The notes: a model not told the origin generated them from the sequence alone. A DNA stretch of 34,697 bases from Algisphaera sp039180025 (GCA_039180025.1 JBCDDZ010000030.1:1-34697); one strand, 5' to 3'; numbered from the stretch's first letter, positions 17,037-25,382 are shown. Numbers and translations: made by a program.

Positions 17037-17336
17037 ATGGTTCGTCTTCGTCTCAAGCGTTTCGGCCGTACCCACCAGCCGTTCTACCGACTCAACGCCA
17101 TCGACCAGCGCTCGCCCCGCGACGGCAAGCCCATCGAACAGCTCGGCCACTTCGACCCCTGCCATGCCGACGACTCGCAGCAGGTCACCCTCAACGAAGA
17201 ACGGATCCGCTACTGGCTCAGCGTCGGGGCCCAGCCGTCCGACACCGTCGCGGACCTGCTGTCGAAGGCCGGTATCCTCGATAAAAAAACCGGCAAAGCC
17301 ACCCCGGCCCCGGAAAAGGCGTCGGCCGCCGAGTAA
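17037..17336 (+). CDS. rpsP: 30S ribosomal protein S16
   Basis: The 99-residue protein starts MVRLRLKRFGRTHQPFYRLNAIDQRSPRDGKPIEQLGHFDP and continues with NEERIRYWLSVGAQPSDTVADLLSKAG, the full S16 fold. It binds 16S rRNA in the small subunit body. The ATG at 17037 is supported by GGAG 9 nt upstream and by the conserved MV(R/K)(L/I)RL start, so a longer upstream frame is not used. It is the first gene of a ribosomal protein / tRNA methylation cluster with trmD and rplS, but rimM, which usually follows rpsP, is replaced by a methyltransferase gene. Confidence 0.97.
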   Translation: MVRLRLKRFGRTHQPFYRLNAIDQRSPRDGKPIEQLGHFDPCHADDSQQVTLNEERIRYWLSVGAQPSDTVADLLSKAGILDKKTGKATPAPEKASAAE

Positions 17337-17358
17337 TCTCCCCTATGCTTGACTCAGC

Positions 17359-17859
17359 ATGAGTCAGATCGCCACCCCTCCTGCCCCTCCCCCGTCCGCC
17401 CGTGCCACCCGCACCGGGCGGCTTTTTACTGCGCCGCTATACCTAGTTGTCGCGTTTGCCACGATCCACCTCCTCGACAAGCACTTCCCCGCGGCGATCT
17501 GGTTCGCCATGCCCGGGAAAATGATCGGCTGGGGGCCGGTGCTTCTGGGCTGCGGCTTCTGCGCGGCCGGGGCGACGCACTTCGCCCGCCACCGCACCAC
17601 CCTCATGCCCCGCCGCGACAGCCGGGCGCTGGTCACCGCCGGCGTGTTCGCGCTCACCCGCAACCCCATGTATCTGGGCATGACGCTGATCCTTCTCGGC
17701 CTCTGCGTCATCGCGGGCTCGGCGACCGTCTGGGTGGTGCCGCCCCTGTTCGTCGTGGCCATCGACCGCGGGCTCATCCGGATCGAAGAGCGGATGCTCG
17801 CCCAGCGATTCGGCGACGAATACGCGGACTACCGCACCCGCGTACGGCGTTGGCTGTAG
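17359..17859 (+). CDS. Isoprenylcysteine carboxyl methyltransferase-like membrane protein
   Basis: This is a 166-residue integral membrane protein with about four hydrophobic segments. The C-terminal part ALVTAGVFALTRNPMYLGMTLILLG plus E..ML.QRFGDEY.DYR.RVRRWL is the catalytic signature of the ICMT/PEMT group, which uses S-adenosylmethionine to methylate lipids or membrane substrates. The bacterial substrate is unknown. It starts 22 bp after rpsP. TATGCT ends 9 nt before the ATG, so it may have its own promoter with a very short leader. Its placement inside a ribosomal operon is unusual. Confidence 0.85.
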   Translation: MSQIATPPAPPPSARATRTGRLFTAPLYLVVAFATIHLLDKHFPAAIWFAMPGKMIGWGPVLLGCGFCAAGATHFARHRTTLMPRRDSRALVTAGVFALTRNPMYLGMTLILLGLCVIAGSATVWVVPPLFVVAIDRGLIRIEERMLAQRFGDEYADYRTRVRRWL

Positions 17860-17887
17860 CCCGCGTCCGGGCCGGTAGGATGTCGCG

Positions 17888-19294
17888 ATGCGGATCGATG
17901 TACTCACCCTGTTCCCCGAGATGTTCGCCGGCGTGCTCGACGCGAGCATTCTCAAACGGGCCGCGGTCGATGTGCCCGACCCCGCGGCACCGAACGACCC
18001 GGAGCGGACGCGCAAGGCCGTCGCGTCTTATCACGTCCACAACCTCCGCGACTGGTCCGCGGACGATCGGCATCAGAAGGTGGACAGCCCGCCCTACGGC
18101 GGCGGGCCGGGGATGGTCATCCAGTGCCAGCCGGTCTGGGACGCGGTGCAAGACGTTGCCGCTCTGCACCCCGCCCCGCCCCGCCGCATCCTCACCACGC
18201 CCCAGGGGCAGCCGCTGACCCAGACGCTCTGCGAAACGCTGGCCCAAGAGCCCCGGCTGCTGATCCTCGCCGGCCATTACGAAGGGCTCGACCAGCGGGT
18301 CGTCGATCGGCTCCACGAGGCGGGCGACGGCCACGCCGACCAAGGCGGCCTCTTGGAAATCAGCGTCGGCGACTACGTGCTCTCCGGCGGCGAACTCCCG
18401 GCCATGACGATTATCGACAGCGTCGTCCGCCTGCTGCCCGGGGCGCTGGGCCACGCCGATTCGGCCCGGGAGGACAGCTTCTCGCCCGGCGTCGAGCGCC
18501 TGCTGGACCACCCTCACTACACCCGCCCCGCCGCCTGGGCCGACCGGCCGGTGCCCGAGGTGCTGCGCAGCGGCGACCACGCCAAAATCGCCGCGTGGCG
18601 GGCCGAGCAGTCGCGCCTCACCACCCGGCAGCGCCGCCCCGACCTCCTCCCCGCCCCCCCCGAAAACACCCCCGAAAATACCCCCGGAAGTGCCCCCGGA
18701 AACACCTCCGGAAACACTGCCAAAGACGCCTCCGTACCCGTCGGCGGCTACGGGAGCGTGGCGGCCGGCTCTTCCCCTACCCCGCTGATTGTCCTCCGCG
18801 ATGCCGGGCCTGCGGACGCCCGGGCCTTGCCGCCCCTCCACGCCGCCGCCTTTCCCACCCCGGCCGAGGCCGATCTGGTGGCCCGCCTGTTGGACGGGCA
18901 CGACGTGCTGTTTTCGCTGGTCGCCGAGCAGCACCGCCGACCCGTTGGCCACGCCCTGATCACCGCCATGACCCACGAGCAAGGCGGCTCGGTCCGCGGC
19001 CTCGCCGCCCTCGCCCCCGTCGCGGTCCACCCCGACCACCAGCGCCAAGGTATCGGCACCGCCCTGGTCCACGAGGCGGTCCGCCAATCCCGCGAACATC
19101 GCGTCGCCGCCCTCTTTGTATTGGGCGACCCCCGGTTCTACGCCCCACTCGGTTTCATCCCCGCCGCCGAGCACGGCCTGACCAGCGCCTTCGGACCCGC
19201 CCACGCGTTTCAGATGATCCACTTACAGCCGCAGCGCCCCCTCCCGCCGGGCCGCGTCCACCACGCCCCCGAGTTCGTCGACCTGCCGGCCTAG
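17888..19294 (+). CDS. trmD: TrmD tRNA (guanine-N1)-methyltransferase fused to a GNAT acetyltransferase
   Basis: Residues 1-250 are TrmD, which methylates G37 of tRNAs to prevent frameshifting. Visible motifs are MRIDVLTLFPEMF, YGGGPGMV (70-77), LAGHYEGLDQRV (128-138) and EISVGDYVLSGGELPAM (157-173), which form the trefoil knot. Residues 258-277 are a five-unit four-residue repeat (PENT/PENT/PGSA/PGNT/SGNT) coded by a 12-bp DNA repeat. Residues 300-450 are a GNAT domain with the acetyl-CoA motif HPDHQRQGIGTALV (381-394) and a YhbS-like C-terminus (RFYAPLGFIPA). The frame is continuous. TAGGAT (17876-17881) lies exactly 6 nt before the ATG. The acetylation target is unknown. Confidence 0.95.
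   Translation: MRIDVLTLFPEMFAGVLDASILKRAAVDVPDPAAPNDPERTRKAVASYHVHNLRDWSADDRHQKVDSPPYGGGPGMVIQCQPVWDAVQDVAALHPAPPRRILTTPQGQPLTQTLCETLAQEPRLLILAGHYEGLDQRVVDRLHEAGDGHADQGGLLEISVGDYVLSGGELPAMTIIDSVVRLLPGALGHADSAREDSFSPGVERLLDHPHYTRPAAWADRPVPEVLRSGDHAKIAAWRAEQSRLTTRQRRPDLLPAPPENTPENTPGSAPGNTSGNTAKDASVPVGGYGSVAAGSSPTPLIVLRDAGPADARALPPLHAAAFPTPAEADLVARLLDGHDVLFSLVAEQHRRPVGHALITAMTHEQGGSVRGLAALAPVAVHPDHQRQGIGTALVHEAVRQSREHRVAALFVLGDPRFYAPLGFIPAAEHGLTSAFGPAHAFQMIHLQPQRPLPPGRVHHAPEFVDLPA
18659..18718 (+). repeat. Tandem 12-bp repeat in the trmD linker
   Basis: Five 12-bp units of pattern CCnGAAAnnncC encode PENT PENT PGSA PGNT SGNT. The repeat forms the flexible linker between the TrmD and acetyltransferase domains. 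Units keep the reading frame, so copy-number changes would alter linker length without breaking the protein. Confidence 0.8.
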
Positions 19295-19396
19295 ATGCGC
19301 CTCGACAGCCCGGCCCCCTGCTGCTACAGTACTTGGCTCGCCGATGCGCCCCTGCCCCCGGCGGAATCACCCCTACCCCGAACCACGGACCCCGTC

Positions 19397-19792
19397 ATGA
19401 GCGACGCCATCCTCGCTGCCGTCCAGGCCCCCCATCTCAAAACCGACCTCCCGGTCGTCCACGTCGGCGATACCGTCGATGTCCACGTCCGCATCATCGA
19501 AGGCGCCAAGGAACGTATCCAGGTCTTCCAAGGCGTCATCATCAAAGAACAAAACGGCGGGCTCGAAACGACCATCACCGTCCGCCGCATCGTCGCCAAC
19601 GAAGGCGTCGAGCGCACCTTCCCGCTGCACAGCCCACGGATCGCCAAGATCGAAGTCGTCCGCCGCGGCGACGCCCGCCGGGCCAAGCTCTACTACCTCC
19701 GCGACCGCGTGGGTAAGAAGCGTCGCCTCCGCGACCGCCGCCGGGGCCTGGGCATGGTGGCCGCTCAGGAAAAAGCCGCCGCGGAGGGGTAA
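19397..19792 (+). CDS. rplS: 50S ribosomal protein L19
   Basis: This is a 131-residue L19 protein. Diagnostic segments are VGDTVDVHVRIIEGAKERIQVFQGVII, GLETTITVRRIVANEGVERTFPLHSPRIAKIEVVRRGDARRAKLYYLRDRVGKK.RLRD. It lies at the 30S-50S interface. The ATG at 19397 follows ACGGA. A TACAGT box further upstream (19325-19330) might give an independent transcript. The cluster rpsP-methyltransferase-trmD-rplS is in one orientation, and L19 is followed by a good terminator. Confidence 0.97.
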   Translation: MSDAILAAVQAPHLKTDLPVVHVGDTVDVHVRIIEGAKERIQVFQGVIIKEQNGGLETTITVRRIVANEGVERTFPLHSPRIAKIEVVRRGDARRAKLYYLRDRVGKKRRLRDRRRGLGMVAAQEKAAAEG

Positions 19793-19836
19793 TCGCCCCG
19801 CCGACGGTTGCAATCCCCTGCGTTACGAAAAAAACA

Positions 19837-19866
19837 AACCTCGCCACGGTCACGCGGCGAGGTTTT
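19837..19866. terminator. Intrinsic terminator after rplS
   Basis: Arms AACCTCGCC (19837-19845) and GGCGAGGTT (19856-19864) enclose a 10-base loop, followed by TTTT. A-rich sequence precedes the left arm, so it could terminate in both directions. Confidence 0.8.
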
Positions 19867-19934
19867 CGTTTATCCGCACCGCCTCGGCCCGCCGCCGCGG
19901 CGTCCCCGCTCTACCTGATACCATCACCGTTTCC

Positions 19935-21755
19935 ATGACCCAAGAAGCCTCCAGCAAGTCCACCGCCCAGCTCCTGGGCGACCGTAAGCAGAAACTCAAA
20001 CGCCTCCGCGACGAGTTCAAACTCGACCCCTACGGCCAGCGCACGCCCAGCCTCACCCCGCTCGCCGATGCCGTCGCCCACTACGACGCCGACGCCGATG
20101 CCGCCCACAAAGCCGACGACCGCGTAGACGATCGCCCCGCCGTCCACGTCGCCGGCCGCGTCATGCAACACCGCGTGATGGGCAACCTGATCTTCCTGTC
20201 CCTCCGCGACCACACCGGCGACCTCCAGGTCGCGGTCTCCAAAAAGGCCGTTGGCCAACCGTACTTCGGCCTCGCGAAAATGACCGACTACGGCGACCTG
20301 GTCACCGCCCACGGCCGACTCGGCACCACCAACACCGGCGAAGTCACCGTCTGGGCCCAACCCCCCGCCTCGGCCGCCCAGCCACAGCCCGAACCCGCCC
20401 CGCCCCCGGAATCCGCCCCAGAAACACCCCCGGAAGCCGCTCCCACCGCCCCCACCCCCGCGCCCTACGCCATCGCGACCAAGTCCCTCGCCCTGCCCCC
20501 CGGCAAGCACCACGGGCTGACCGACCCCGAAACCCGCTACCGCAAGCGTTACGTCGACCTCTACGCCAACCCCGGCGTGATGCAGACGATGCAACTCCGT
20601 ATCCGCATCATCGACGAGATGCGGAACTACCTGCGGAGCAAGGGGTTTCTCGAAGTCGAAACCCCGATGCTCCAAACCGTCCACGGCGGGGCCGCCGCCC
20701 GGCCGTTCCGCACCCATCACCACGCCCTCGACCTGCCGCTGACCCTCCGCATCGCCCCCGAGCTGTACCTCAAACGCCTGCTCGTCGGCGGGTTCTCCAA
20801 GGTCTTCGAGATCAACCGCAACTTCCGCAACGAAGGCATCAGCCCCCGCCACAACCCCGAGTTCACCATGCTCGAGGCGTACGAAGCCTACGGCAACTGG
20901 GAGACCATGGCCGAGCTGGTCGAGGACATGGTCTGCACCGTCGCCGAGAAGCTGTTCGGCACGCTGGTGTTGAGCCACGAAGACGCCAAGGGCACGAAGA
21001 AAACCATCGACCTCACCCGCCCCTGGCGACGCGTGTCGATGACTGACCTTGTCGAAGAAAGAACGGGCTGGAAGTTCATCAAGGAACCAATGAATGATGA
21101 TTGGGCACTTCGCTTTGGATATGCGTTTCTTGAGCGCGAACGCTCAACTAATCTTTTATTCAGCAGGAACAATAGCTATGCCGACTTACAGCCAAATCTT
21201 AAAGAATTAGCAATCGGTTTGGCTGGCGTAGCAGGAACTCCAGTTCCAGAAGAAACAGACGAAGAATTCACGATTCGCAACGAACGTCAGATTGAACACT
21301 ACGCATCAAGACTCAAAAATCTTTCTCCAGCCGAGCAACTTACTGAGGTGTTCGAGAAGCTCATCGAACCCACGCTGATCGACCCGTGCTACGTCACCCG
21401 CGTCCCCAGCGTCATCATCCCGCTGGCGAAAACGTGTGCCGACGACGACTACTTCGCCGACGTCTACGAGTTGGCGATCAACGGCGTCGAGATCAGCCCC
21501 GGCTATACCGAGCTCAACGACCCGGAAGTGCAAGAGGCGAATTTCCGGGGGCAAGTCGGGGATGATGAAGAGAAGCAGCAGATCGACGAAGACTTCCTCG
21601 AAGCGCTGCGCGTCGGCATGCCGCCGGCCGGGGGGATGGGGTTAGGTATTGATCGGCTGGTCATGATGCTCACCGGGGCCGAGTCGATCCGCGACGTGAT
21701 CCTGTTCCCATTGATGAAACCGCAAGGCGACGGGAATGAATCGCCGGGGAAATAA
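19935..21755 (+). CDS. lysS: Lysyl-tRNA synthetase (class II)
   Basis: The enzyme charges tRNA-Lys. The 606-residue protein has an N-terminal OB-fold anticodon-binding domain (68-145), a Pro/Ala/Glu-rich insertion (about 143-178) between OB fold and catalytic core, then class II motif 1 (RYRKRYVDL region, 201-245), motif 2 (FRNEGISPRHNPEFTMLE, 297-314) and motif 3 (GMGLGIDRLVMMLT, 568-580). Bacterial LysRS is usually about 500 residues; both the insertion and a longer segment at 370-475 explain the excess. That second segment is coded by DNA of much lower GC (21042-21355) than the rest of the gene. The ATG at 19935 starts the conserved N-terminus; upstream in-frame codons run through rplS and are not used. 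Confidence 0.95.
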   Translation: MTQEASSKSTAQLLGDRKQKLKRLRDEFKLDPYGQRTPSLTPLADAVAHYDADADAAHKADDRVDDRPAVHVAGRVMQHRVMGNLIFLSLRDHTGDLQVAVSKKAVGQPYFGLAKMTDYGDLVTAHGRLGTTNTGEVTVWAQPPASAAQPQPEPAPPPESAPETPPEAAPTAPTPAPYAIATKSLALPPGKHHGLTDPETRYRKRYVDLYANPGVMQTMQLRIRIIDEMRNYLRSKGFLEVETPMLQTVHGGAAARPFRTHHHALDLPLTLRIAPELYLKRLLVGGFSKVFEINRNFRNEGISPRHNPEFTMLEAYEAYGNWETMAELVEDMVCTVAEKLFGTLVLSHEDAKGTKKTIDLTRPWRRVSMTDLVEERTGWKFIKEPMNDDWALRFGYAFLERERSTNLLFSRNNSYADLQPNLKELAIGLAGVAGTPVPEETDEEFTIRNERQIEHYASRLKNLSPAEQLTEVFEKLIEPTLIDPCYVTRVPSVIIPLAKTCADDDYFADVYELAINGVEISPGYTELNDPEVQEANFRGQVGDDEEKQQIDEDFLEALRVGMPPAGGMGLGIDRLVMMLTGAESIRDVILFPLMKPQGDGNESPGK

Positions 21756-21906
21756 TCACGAAAACACGGAGACGCGAAGACACAAAGAAGATCTATTTAC
21801 CCTTCCACCCAATTGATACCTCCGCTTTGATCCGACGCTTCGTGCCCCCCTACGCCGTGTCCGTGTCACTTCCTCTTCGTGATTTTGCGTCTTTGCGCCT
21901 TCGTGA
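21756..21906. repeat. Imperfect inverted repeat of CACGAAG type between lysS and lolC
   Basis: The left arm (21756-21790) begins TCACGAAAACACGGAGACGC. The right arm (21873-21906), on the opposite strand, reads TCACGAAGGCGCAAAGACGC. The arms flank about 80 bp with no gene. The Cys-free, AC/GA-rich arms resemble widespread intergenic repeats of many planctomycete and verrucomicrobial genomes (from memory, not searched). The repeat begins directly after the lysS stop codon. Confidence 0.6.
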
Positions 21907-21924
21907 TGGGATCGCCCTTTAACT

Positions 21925-23508
21925 ATGTTTAAGCTCCTGCTCATCTCGAAGTACCTCCGCCGCAAGCTCGCGCCGCTGTTCGCGGCCGTGGCGGTGATGC
22001 TGTGTACGGCGATGGTCATCATCGTGATGAGCGTCATGGGCGGGTTCCTCGATCAGTTCCGCGCGTCGGCCCGCAACCTCACCGGGGACATCGTCGTCGA
22101 AGGCCCGCTCCAGGGGTTTGCCGGATACGAAAGCCTCCTGACCCGGGTCACGGAACTACCCGAGGTGGTCGCCGGGACCCCGGTGATCGAGACGTTCGGG
22201 CTGATCAATTTCCGCGACGACGCCAAGCCGGTGCGCGTGCAGGGGCTCGACTTCGCAACGTTCGAAGAGATCGTCGGCTACCGGGACACCCTCTACTGGA
22301 CCCCCGACCAGATCCTCGCCGGGCTCACCGACATCTACCGCGACGACGGCCGGCGGGCCCAGCGGCTCCGGCCGGCCCTCACCCGCGACCACCCCGTCGA
22401 CCCCCGCCTCTCCCCGCCCACGACCGACCCGGTTCCCGACAACGACTCCGCCGACGAAACCCCCGATGAAGCGGGTGCGCAGGACGCCCCGACCCTGCCC
22501 GAGGCGCTGATCGGGATCGAGGTCAACCCGATCCACTTCCGCGACGAGCGCGGCGACTACGACATCGGCCGCACCTGGGCCGGCGCACCGATCACCCTCA
22601 CGGTCGTGCCGATCTCCGCCGGCGGCGGGCTGGGCGGGCTGGAGCAGGAGCGGCGTGAATTCCTCGTGGTCAACGAGTTCAAGAGCGGGCTGTTCGACAT
22701 CGACGGGCAGATGGTTTTCGTGCCGTTCCCCACGCTCCAGAAGATGCTCAACATGCACGAGCGTGAGGCGTTCGATACCACCGGGTTCGACCCCGAAACC
22801 GGCGAGGGCGGGCGGGCGATCACGGTCCCGGGGCGGGCCAACCGGCTGGTCCTCAAGACCGCGCCGGGCGTGGACGTCGCCCTCGCCCGCACCGCGGTCC
22901 AAAAAGCCATCCTCGAGCACTATGCCGACCGGCCTTTCGCGACGCCGCCCCGGGCGCTCACGTGGGAAGATGTCCACGGCCAGATCCTCGGGGCGGTCGA
23001 AAACGAGAAGGGCCTGATCACTTTCCTCTTCGGGGTCATCGGGATCGTGGCCATCGTGATGGTCGCGACGACGTTCTACATGATCGTGCTCGAGAAGACC
23101 CGGGACATCGGCGTGCTCCGCGCGATCGGCGCGTCGCGCGGCGGGATCATCGGGCTGTTCCTCGGCTACGGGCTGGCGATCGGGGTCGTCGGCTCGCTGC
23201 TGGGCCTGCTCATCTCCATCGGCGTGGTGACGAACCTCAACGAGATTCAAGATCTGATCTATCACGCAACCTATTGGCTCGACGAAAGAATGATTCAATT
23301 CTTTCCACGAGAAGACAACGAACAGCCCCAAGGCTGGCGGATGTGGAACCCGCAGACTTATTTCTTTGACCGCATCCCCGACCAGATGAACTACGCCGAG
23401 GCATGGTGGGCGGTCTTCGGGGCGATCGTCAGCAGCGTGATCGGCGCGACGCTCCCGGCGCTGTTGGCCGGTCGGCTCAAGCCCGTGGAGGCGCTGCGAT
23501 ATGAATGA
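21925..23508 (+). CDS. LolC/LolE-like ABC transporter permease
   Basis: This is a 527-residue permease of the lipoprotein-exporter / MacB type. There is one N-terminal membrane helix (about 15-40, with KYLRRKLAPLFAAVAVM), a large periplasmic domain (about 45-355), then the FtsX domain with three helices (365-395, 408-440 and the last 40 residues), including the conserved KTRDIGVLRAIGASRGGI loop. With the following ATPase it would extract lipoproteins from the inner membrane or export another substrate. A DNA patch at 23245-23330 is AT-rich within the GC-rich gene and codes a polar segment before the last helix. No Shine-Dalgarno site is seen. The gene overlaps the ATPase gene by 8 bp. Confidence 0.9.
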   Translation: MFKLLLISKYLRRKLAPLFAAVAVMLCTAMVIIVMSVMGGFLDQFRASARNLTGDIVVEGPLQGFAGYESLLTRVTELPEVVAGTPVIETFGLINFRDDAKPVRVQGLDFATFEEIVGYRDTLYWTPDQILAGLTDIYRDDGRRAQRLRPALTRDHPVDPRLSPPTTDPVPDNDSADETPDEAGAQDAPTLPEALIGIEVNPIHFRDERGDYDIGRTWAGAPITLTVVPISAGGGLGGLEQERREFLVVNEFKSGLFDIDGQMVFVPFPTLQKMLNMHEREAFDTTGFDPETGEGGRAITVPGRANRLVLKTAPGVDVALARTAVQKAILEHYADRPFATPPRALTWEDVHGQILGAVENEKGLITFLFGVIGIVAIVMVATTFYMIVLEKTRDIGVLRAIGASRGGIIGLFLGYGLAIGVVGSLLGLLISIGVVTNLNEIQDLIYHATYWLDERMIQFFPREDNEQPQGWRMWNPQTYFFDRIPDQMNYAEAWWAVFGAIVSSVIGATLPALLAGRLKPVEALRYE

Positions 23509-24235
23509 CGCGCCCGCCATTCTGCAGGCCACCGACCTGCACAAACGCTACCGCATGGGCACCACCGATCTGCACGTGCTGCGCGGTGTCGACGTGACGC
23601 TGCATCGCGGCGAGATGCTGGCGATCCTGGGCCGCTCCGGCTCGGGCAAGTCCACGCTGCTGCACCTGCTCGGCGGGCTGGACCACCCCGACCGGGGCCG
23701 TGTCGATTTCGACGGCCAAGACCTGTTCCGCCTCCGCGGCGCGGCGCTCGACCGCTACCGCAACCGGCGGGTGGGCTTCGTGTTCCAGTTCTACCACCTG
23801 CTGCCCGAGCTGTCGGCCCTCGAAAACGTCACCGTTGCGGCGATGCTCGGCCGGTCCGTTATTGCCTGGCCGGGCGTGAAAAAACAGGTCCGACAGCGCG
23901 CCGCCGAGCTGCTCGAACGTGTCGGCCTGACCGACCGCATGCGGCATCGGCCCAACAAGCTCTCCGGCGGCGAGCGCCAGCGCGTCGCCATGGCCCGGGC
24001 GCTCATCAACGAGCCCGATGTCATCCTTGCCGACGAACCCACCGGCAACCTCGACGCCGACACCGGCGGCTCGATCCTCGAACTCTTCCACGAGCTCCAC
24101 GGCGACGGCCAGACCATGGTGCTGGTCACCCACGACGCCCGCGTCGCCGAGGCCGCCGACCGCGTGGTCACCCTCGTCCGCGGCCGCCTGGCGACCGACG
24201 CCGACGACGCGTCGCCGCCGAGCCCACCGCTTTGA
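23501..24235 (+). CDS. lolD: LolD-like ABC transporter ATP-binding protein
   Basis: The 244-residue ATPase has Walker A GRSGSGKST (about 44-52), the Q-loop in GFVFQFYHLLPELSALENV (typical of the LolD/MacB group), signature LSGGERQRVAMARAL and Walker B VILADEPTGNLD, followed by the H-loop LVTHD. It overlaps the upstream permease gene by 8 bp, so the two are translationally coupled and form one exporter. The C-terminus is short and Asp/Ser/Pro-rich. In Gram-negative bacteria LolCDE moves lipoproteins to the outer membrane; whether that is the substrate in this organism is inferred. Confidence 0.93.
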   Translation: MNDAPAILQATDLHKRYRMGTTDLHVLRGVDVTLHRGEMLAILGRSGSGKSTLLHLLGGLDHPDRGRVDFDGQDLFRLRGAALDRYRNRRVGFVFQFYHLLPELSALENVTVAAMLGRSVIAWPGVKKQVRQRAAELLERVGLTDRMRHRPNKLSGGERQRVAMARALINEPDVILADEPTGNLDADTGGSILELFHELHGDGQTMVLVTHDARVAEAADRVVTLVRGRLATDADDASPPSPPL

Positions 24236-24356
24236 CGCCGCCCCGGGCCGGCAGTAACTTCCACTCATCTCCTGCACGGAGGTCGTCGGCCGGTCAATCC
24301 CACCGGTGTCAGGAGGGACGTGCATCACCCCCGCGACTCTTACCCAAGGCTCCTCG

Positions 24357-25346
24357 ATGCGCATCCTCCTGACCACCACCAGCTACCAGGACACCCCCGG
24401 GCCGCACCACGACGCCCTCGACGCCTCAGGGTTTGAAGTGGTCCGCGCCCGCGGACCCCTCTCCGAATCCGAGATGCTCGGGCTCATCGCGGAACAGGCC
24501 TCCGCGGGCGGCGGCTTCGACGGACTGCTTAACGGCGACGACGAGATCACCGCCAAAGTCATCGACGCCGCGCTCGCCGCCCCGACCCCGCTGCGGGTGA
24601 TCGCCAAGTACGGCATCGGGCTCGACTCGATCGACGTCGCCCACGCCACGAAGCACAAGATCCCCGTCCTGTTTACCCCCGGCGTCAACCACACGACCGT
24701 CGCGGAGCACGCCTTCGGGCTGATGATCGGGCTCGCCAAGCACTTCAAGATGCACCTCCGCGAAGTCGAGGCGGGCCGTTGGAAACGTCAGACCGGCACG
24801 GAGCTGGCGGGTAAAACCCTCGGCATCGTCGGCATGGGCCGGATCGGCAAGGAAGTCATCAAGCGCGGCGCCGCCTTCGACATGCCCGCGATCGCCTACG
24901 ACCTCTACTGGGACGACGACTTCGCCGGCTCTTACGGCGTCAAGCGCTGCGATTCGGCCGAGCAGGTGCTTACCCAGGCCGACGTCATCTCGCTGCACAT
25001 GAACCTCACCGACGAGAATCGGGGCTTTATCAACACCGGCATGATCGCGCAGATGAAAGACACCGCGATCCTCATCAACACCGCTCGCGGCGGGCTGGTG
25101 GTCGAACAAGACGTCGCCGACGCCTGCCGGGACGGCCGGCTGGGCGGCTACGGCACGGACGTGGTCAACGTCGAACCCCTCCAGCCCCCCCACCCCTACC
25201 AGGGGGTCGACAACATCATGCTGACCCCCCACATCGGCAGCCGCACCACCGAGTCCGTCGGCCGTCAGGCCATGCGGGCGACCCAGAACCTGGTCAACTT
25301 CCTCCGCGGCGACCCCGACTTTATCCAAGCCAATCCGTTTGATTAA
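24357..25346 (+). CDS. D-isomer-specific 2-hydroxyacid dehydrogenase (phosphoglycerate dehydrogenase-like)
   Basis: This is a 329-residue NAD(P)-dependent dehydrogenase. The nucleotide-binding loop is GMGRIG (159-164). Catalytic residues of the family are visible as Arg244 (NTARGGLV), Glu273 (VVNVEP) and His292 (TPHIGS). Candidates include D-3-phosphoglycerate dehydrogenase (serine synthesis) or a glyoxylate/hydroxypyruvate reductase. There is no ACT domain, which fits the short SerA form or another activity. The ATG at 24357 is preferred because AAGG precedes it by 7 nt; a GTG at 24306 would add 17 residues. It is followed by a sulfatase gene with a 36-bp gap. Confidence 0.9.
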   Translation: MRILLTTTSYQDTPGPHHDALDASGFEVVRARGPLSESEMLGLIAEQASAGGGFDGLLNGDDEITAKVIDAALAAPTPLRVIAKYGIGLDSIDVAHATKHKIPVLFTPGVNHTTVAEHAFGLMIGLAKHFKMHLREVEAGRWKRQTGTELAGKTLGIVGMGRIGKEVIKRGAAFDMPAIAYDLYWDDDFAGSYGVKRCDSAEQVLTQADVISLHMNLTDENRGFINTGMIAQMKDTAILINTARGGLVVEQDVADACRDGRLGGYGTDVVNVEPLQPPHPYQGVDNIMLTPHIGSRTTESVGRQAMRATQNLVNFLRGDPDFIQANPFD

Positions 25347-25382
25347 CGCTTCGCCACGCGGTTCCACCTTGAGGTTCGCTGT

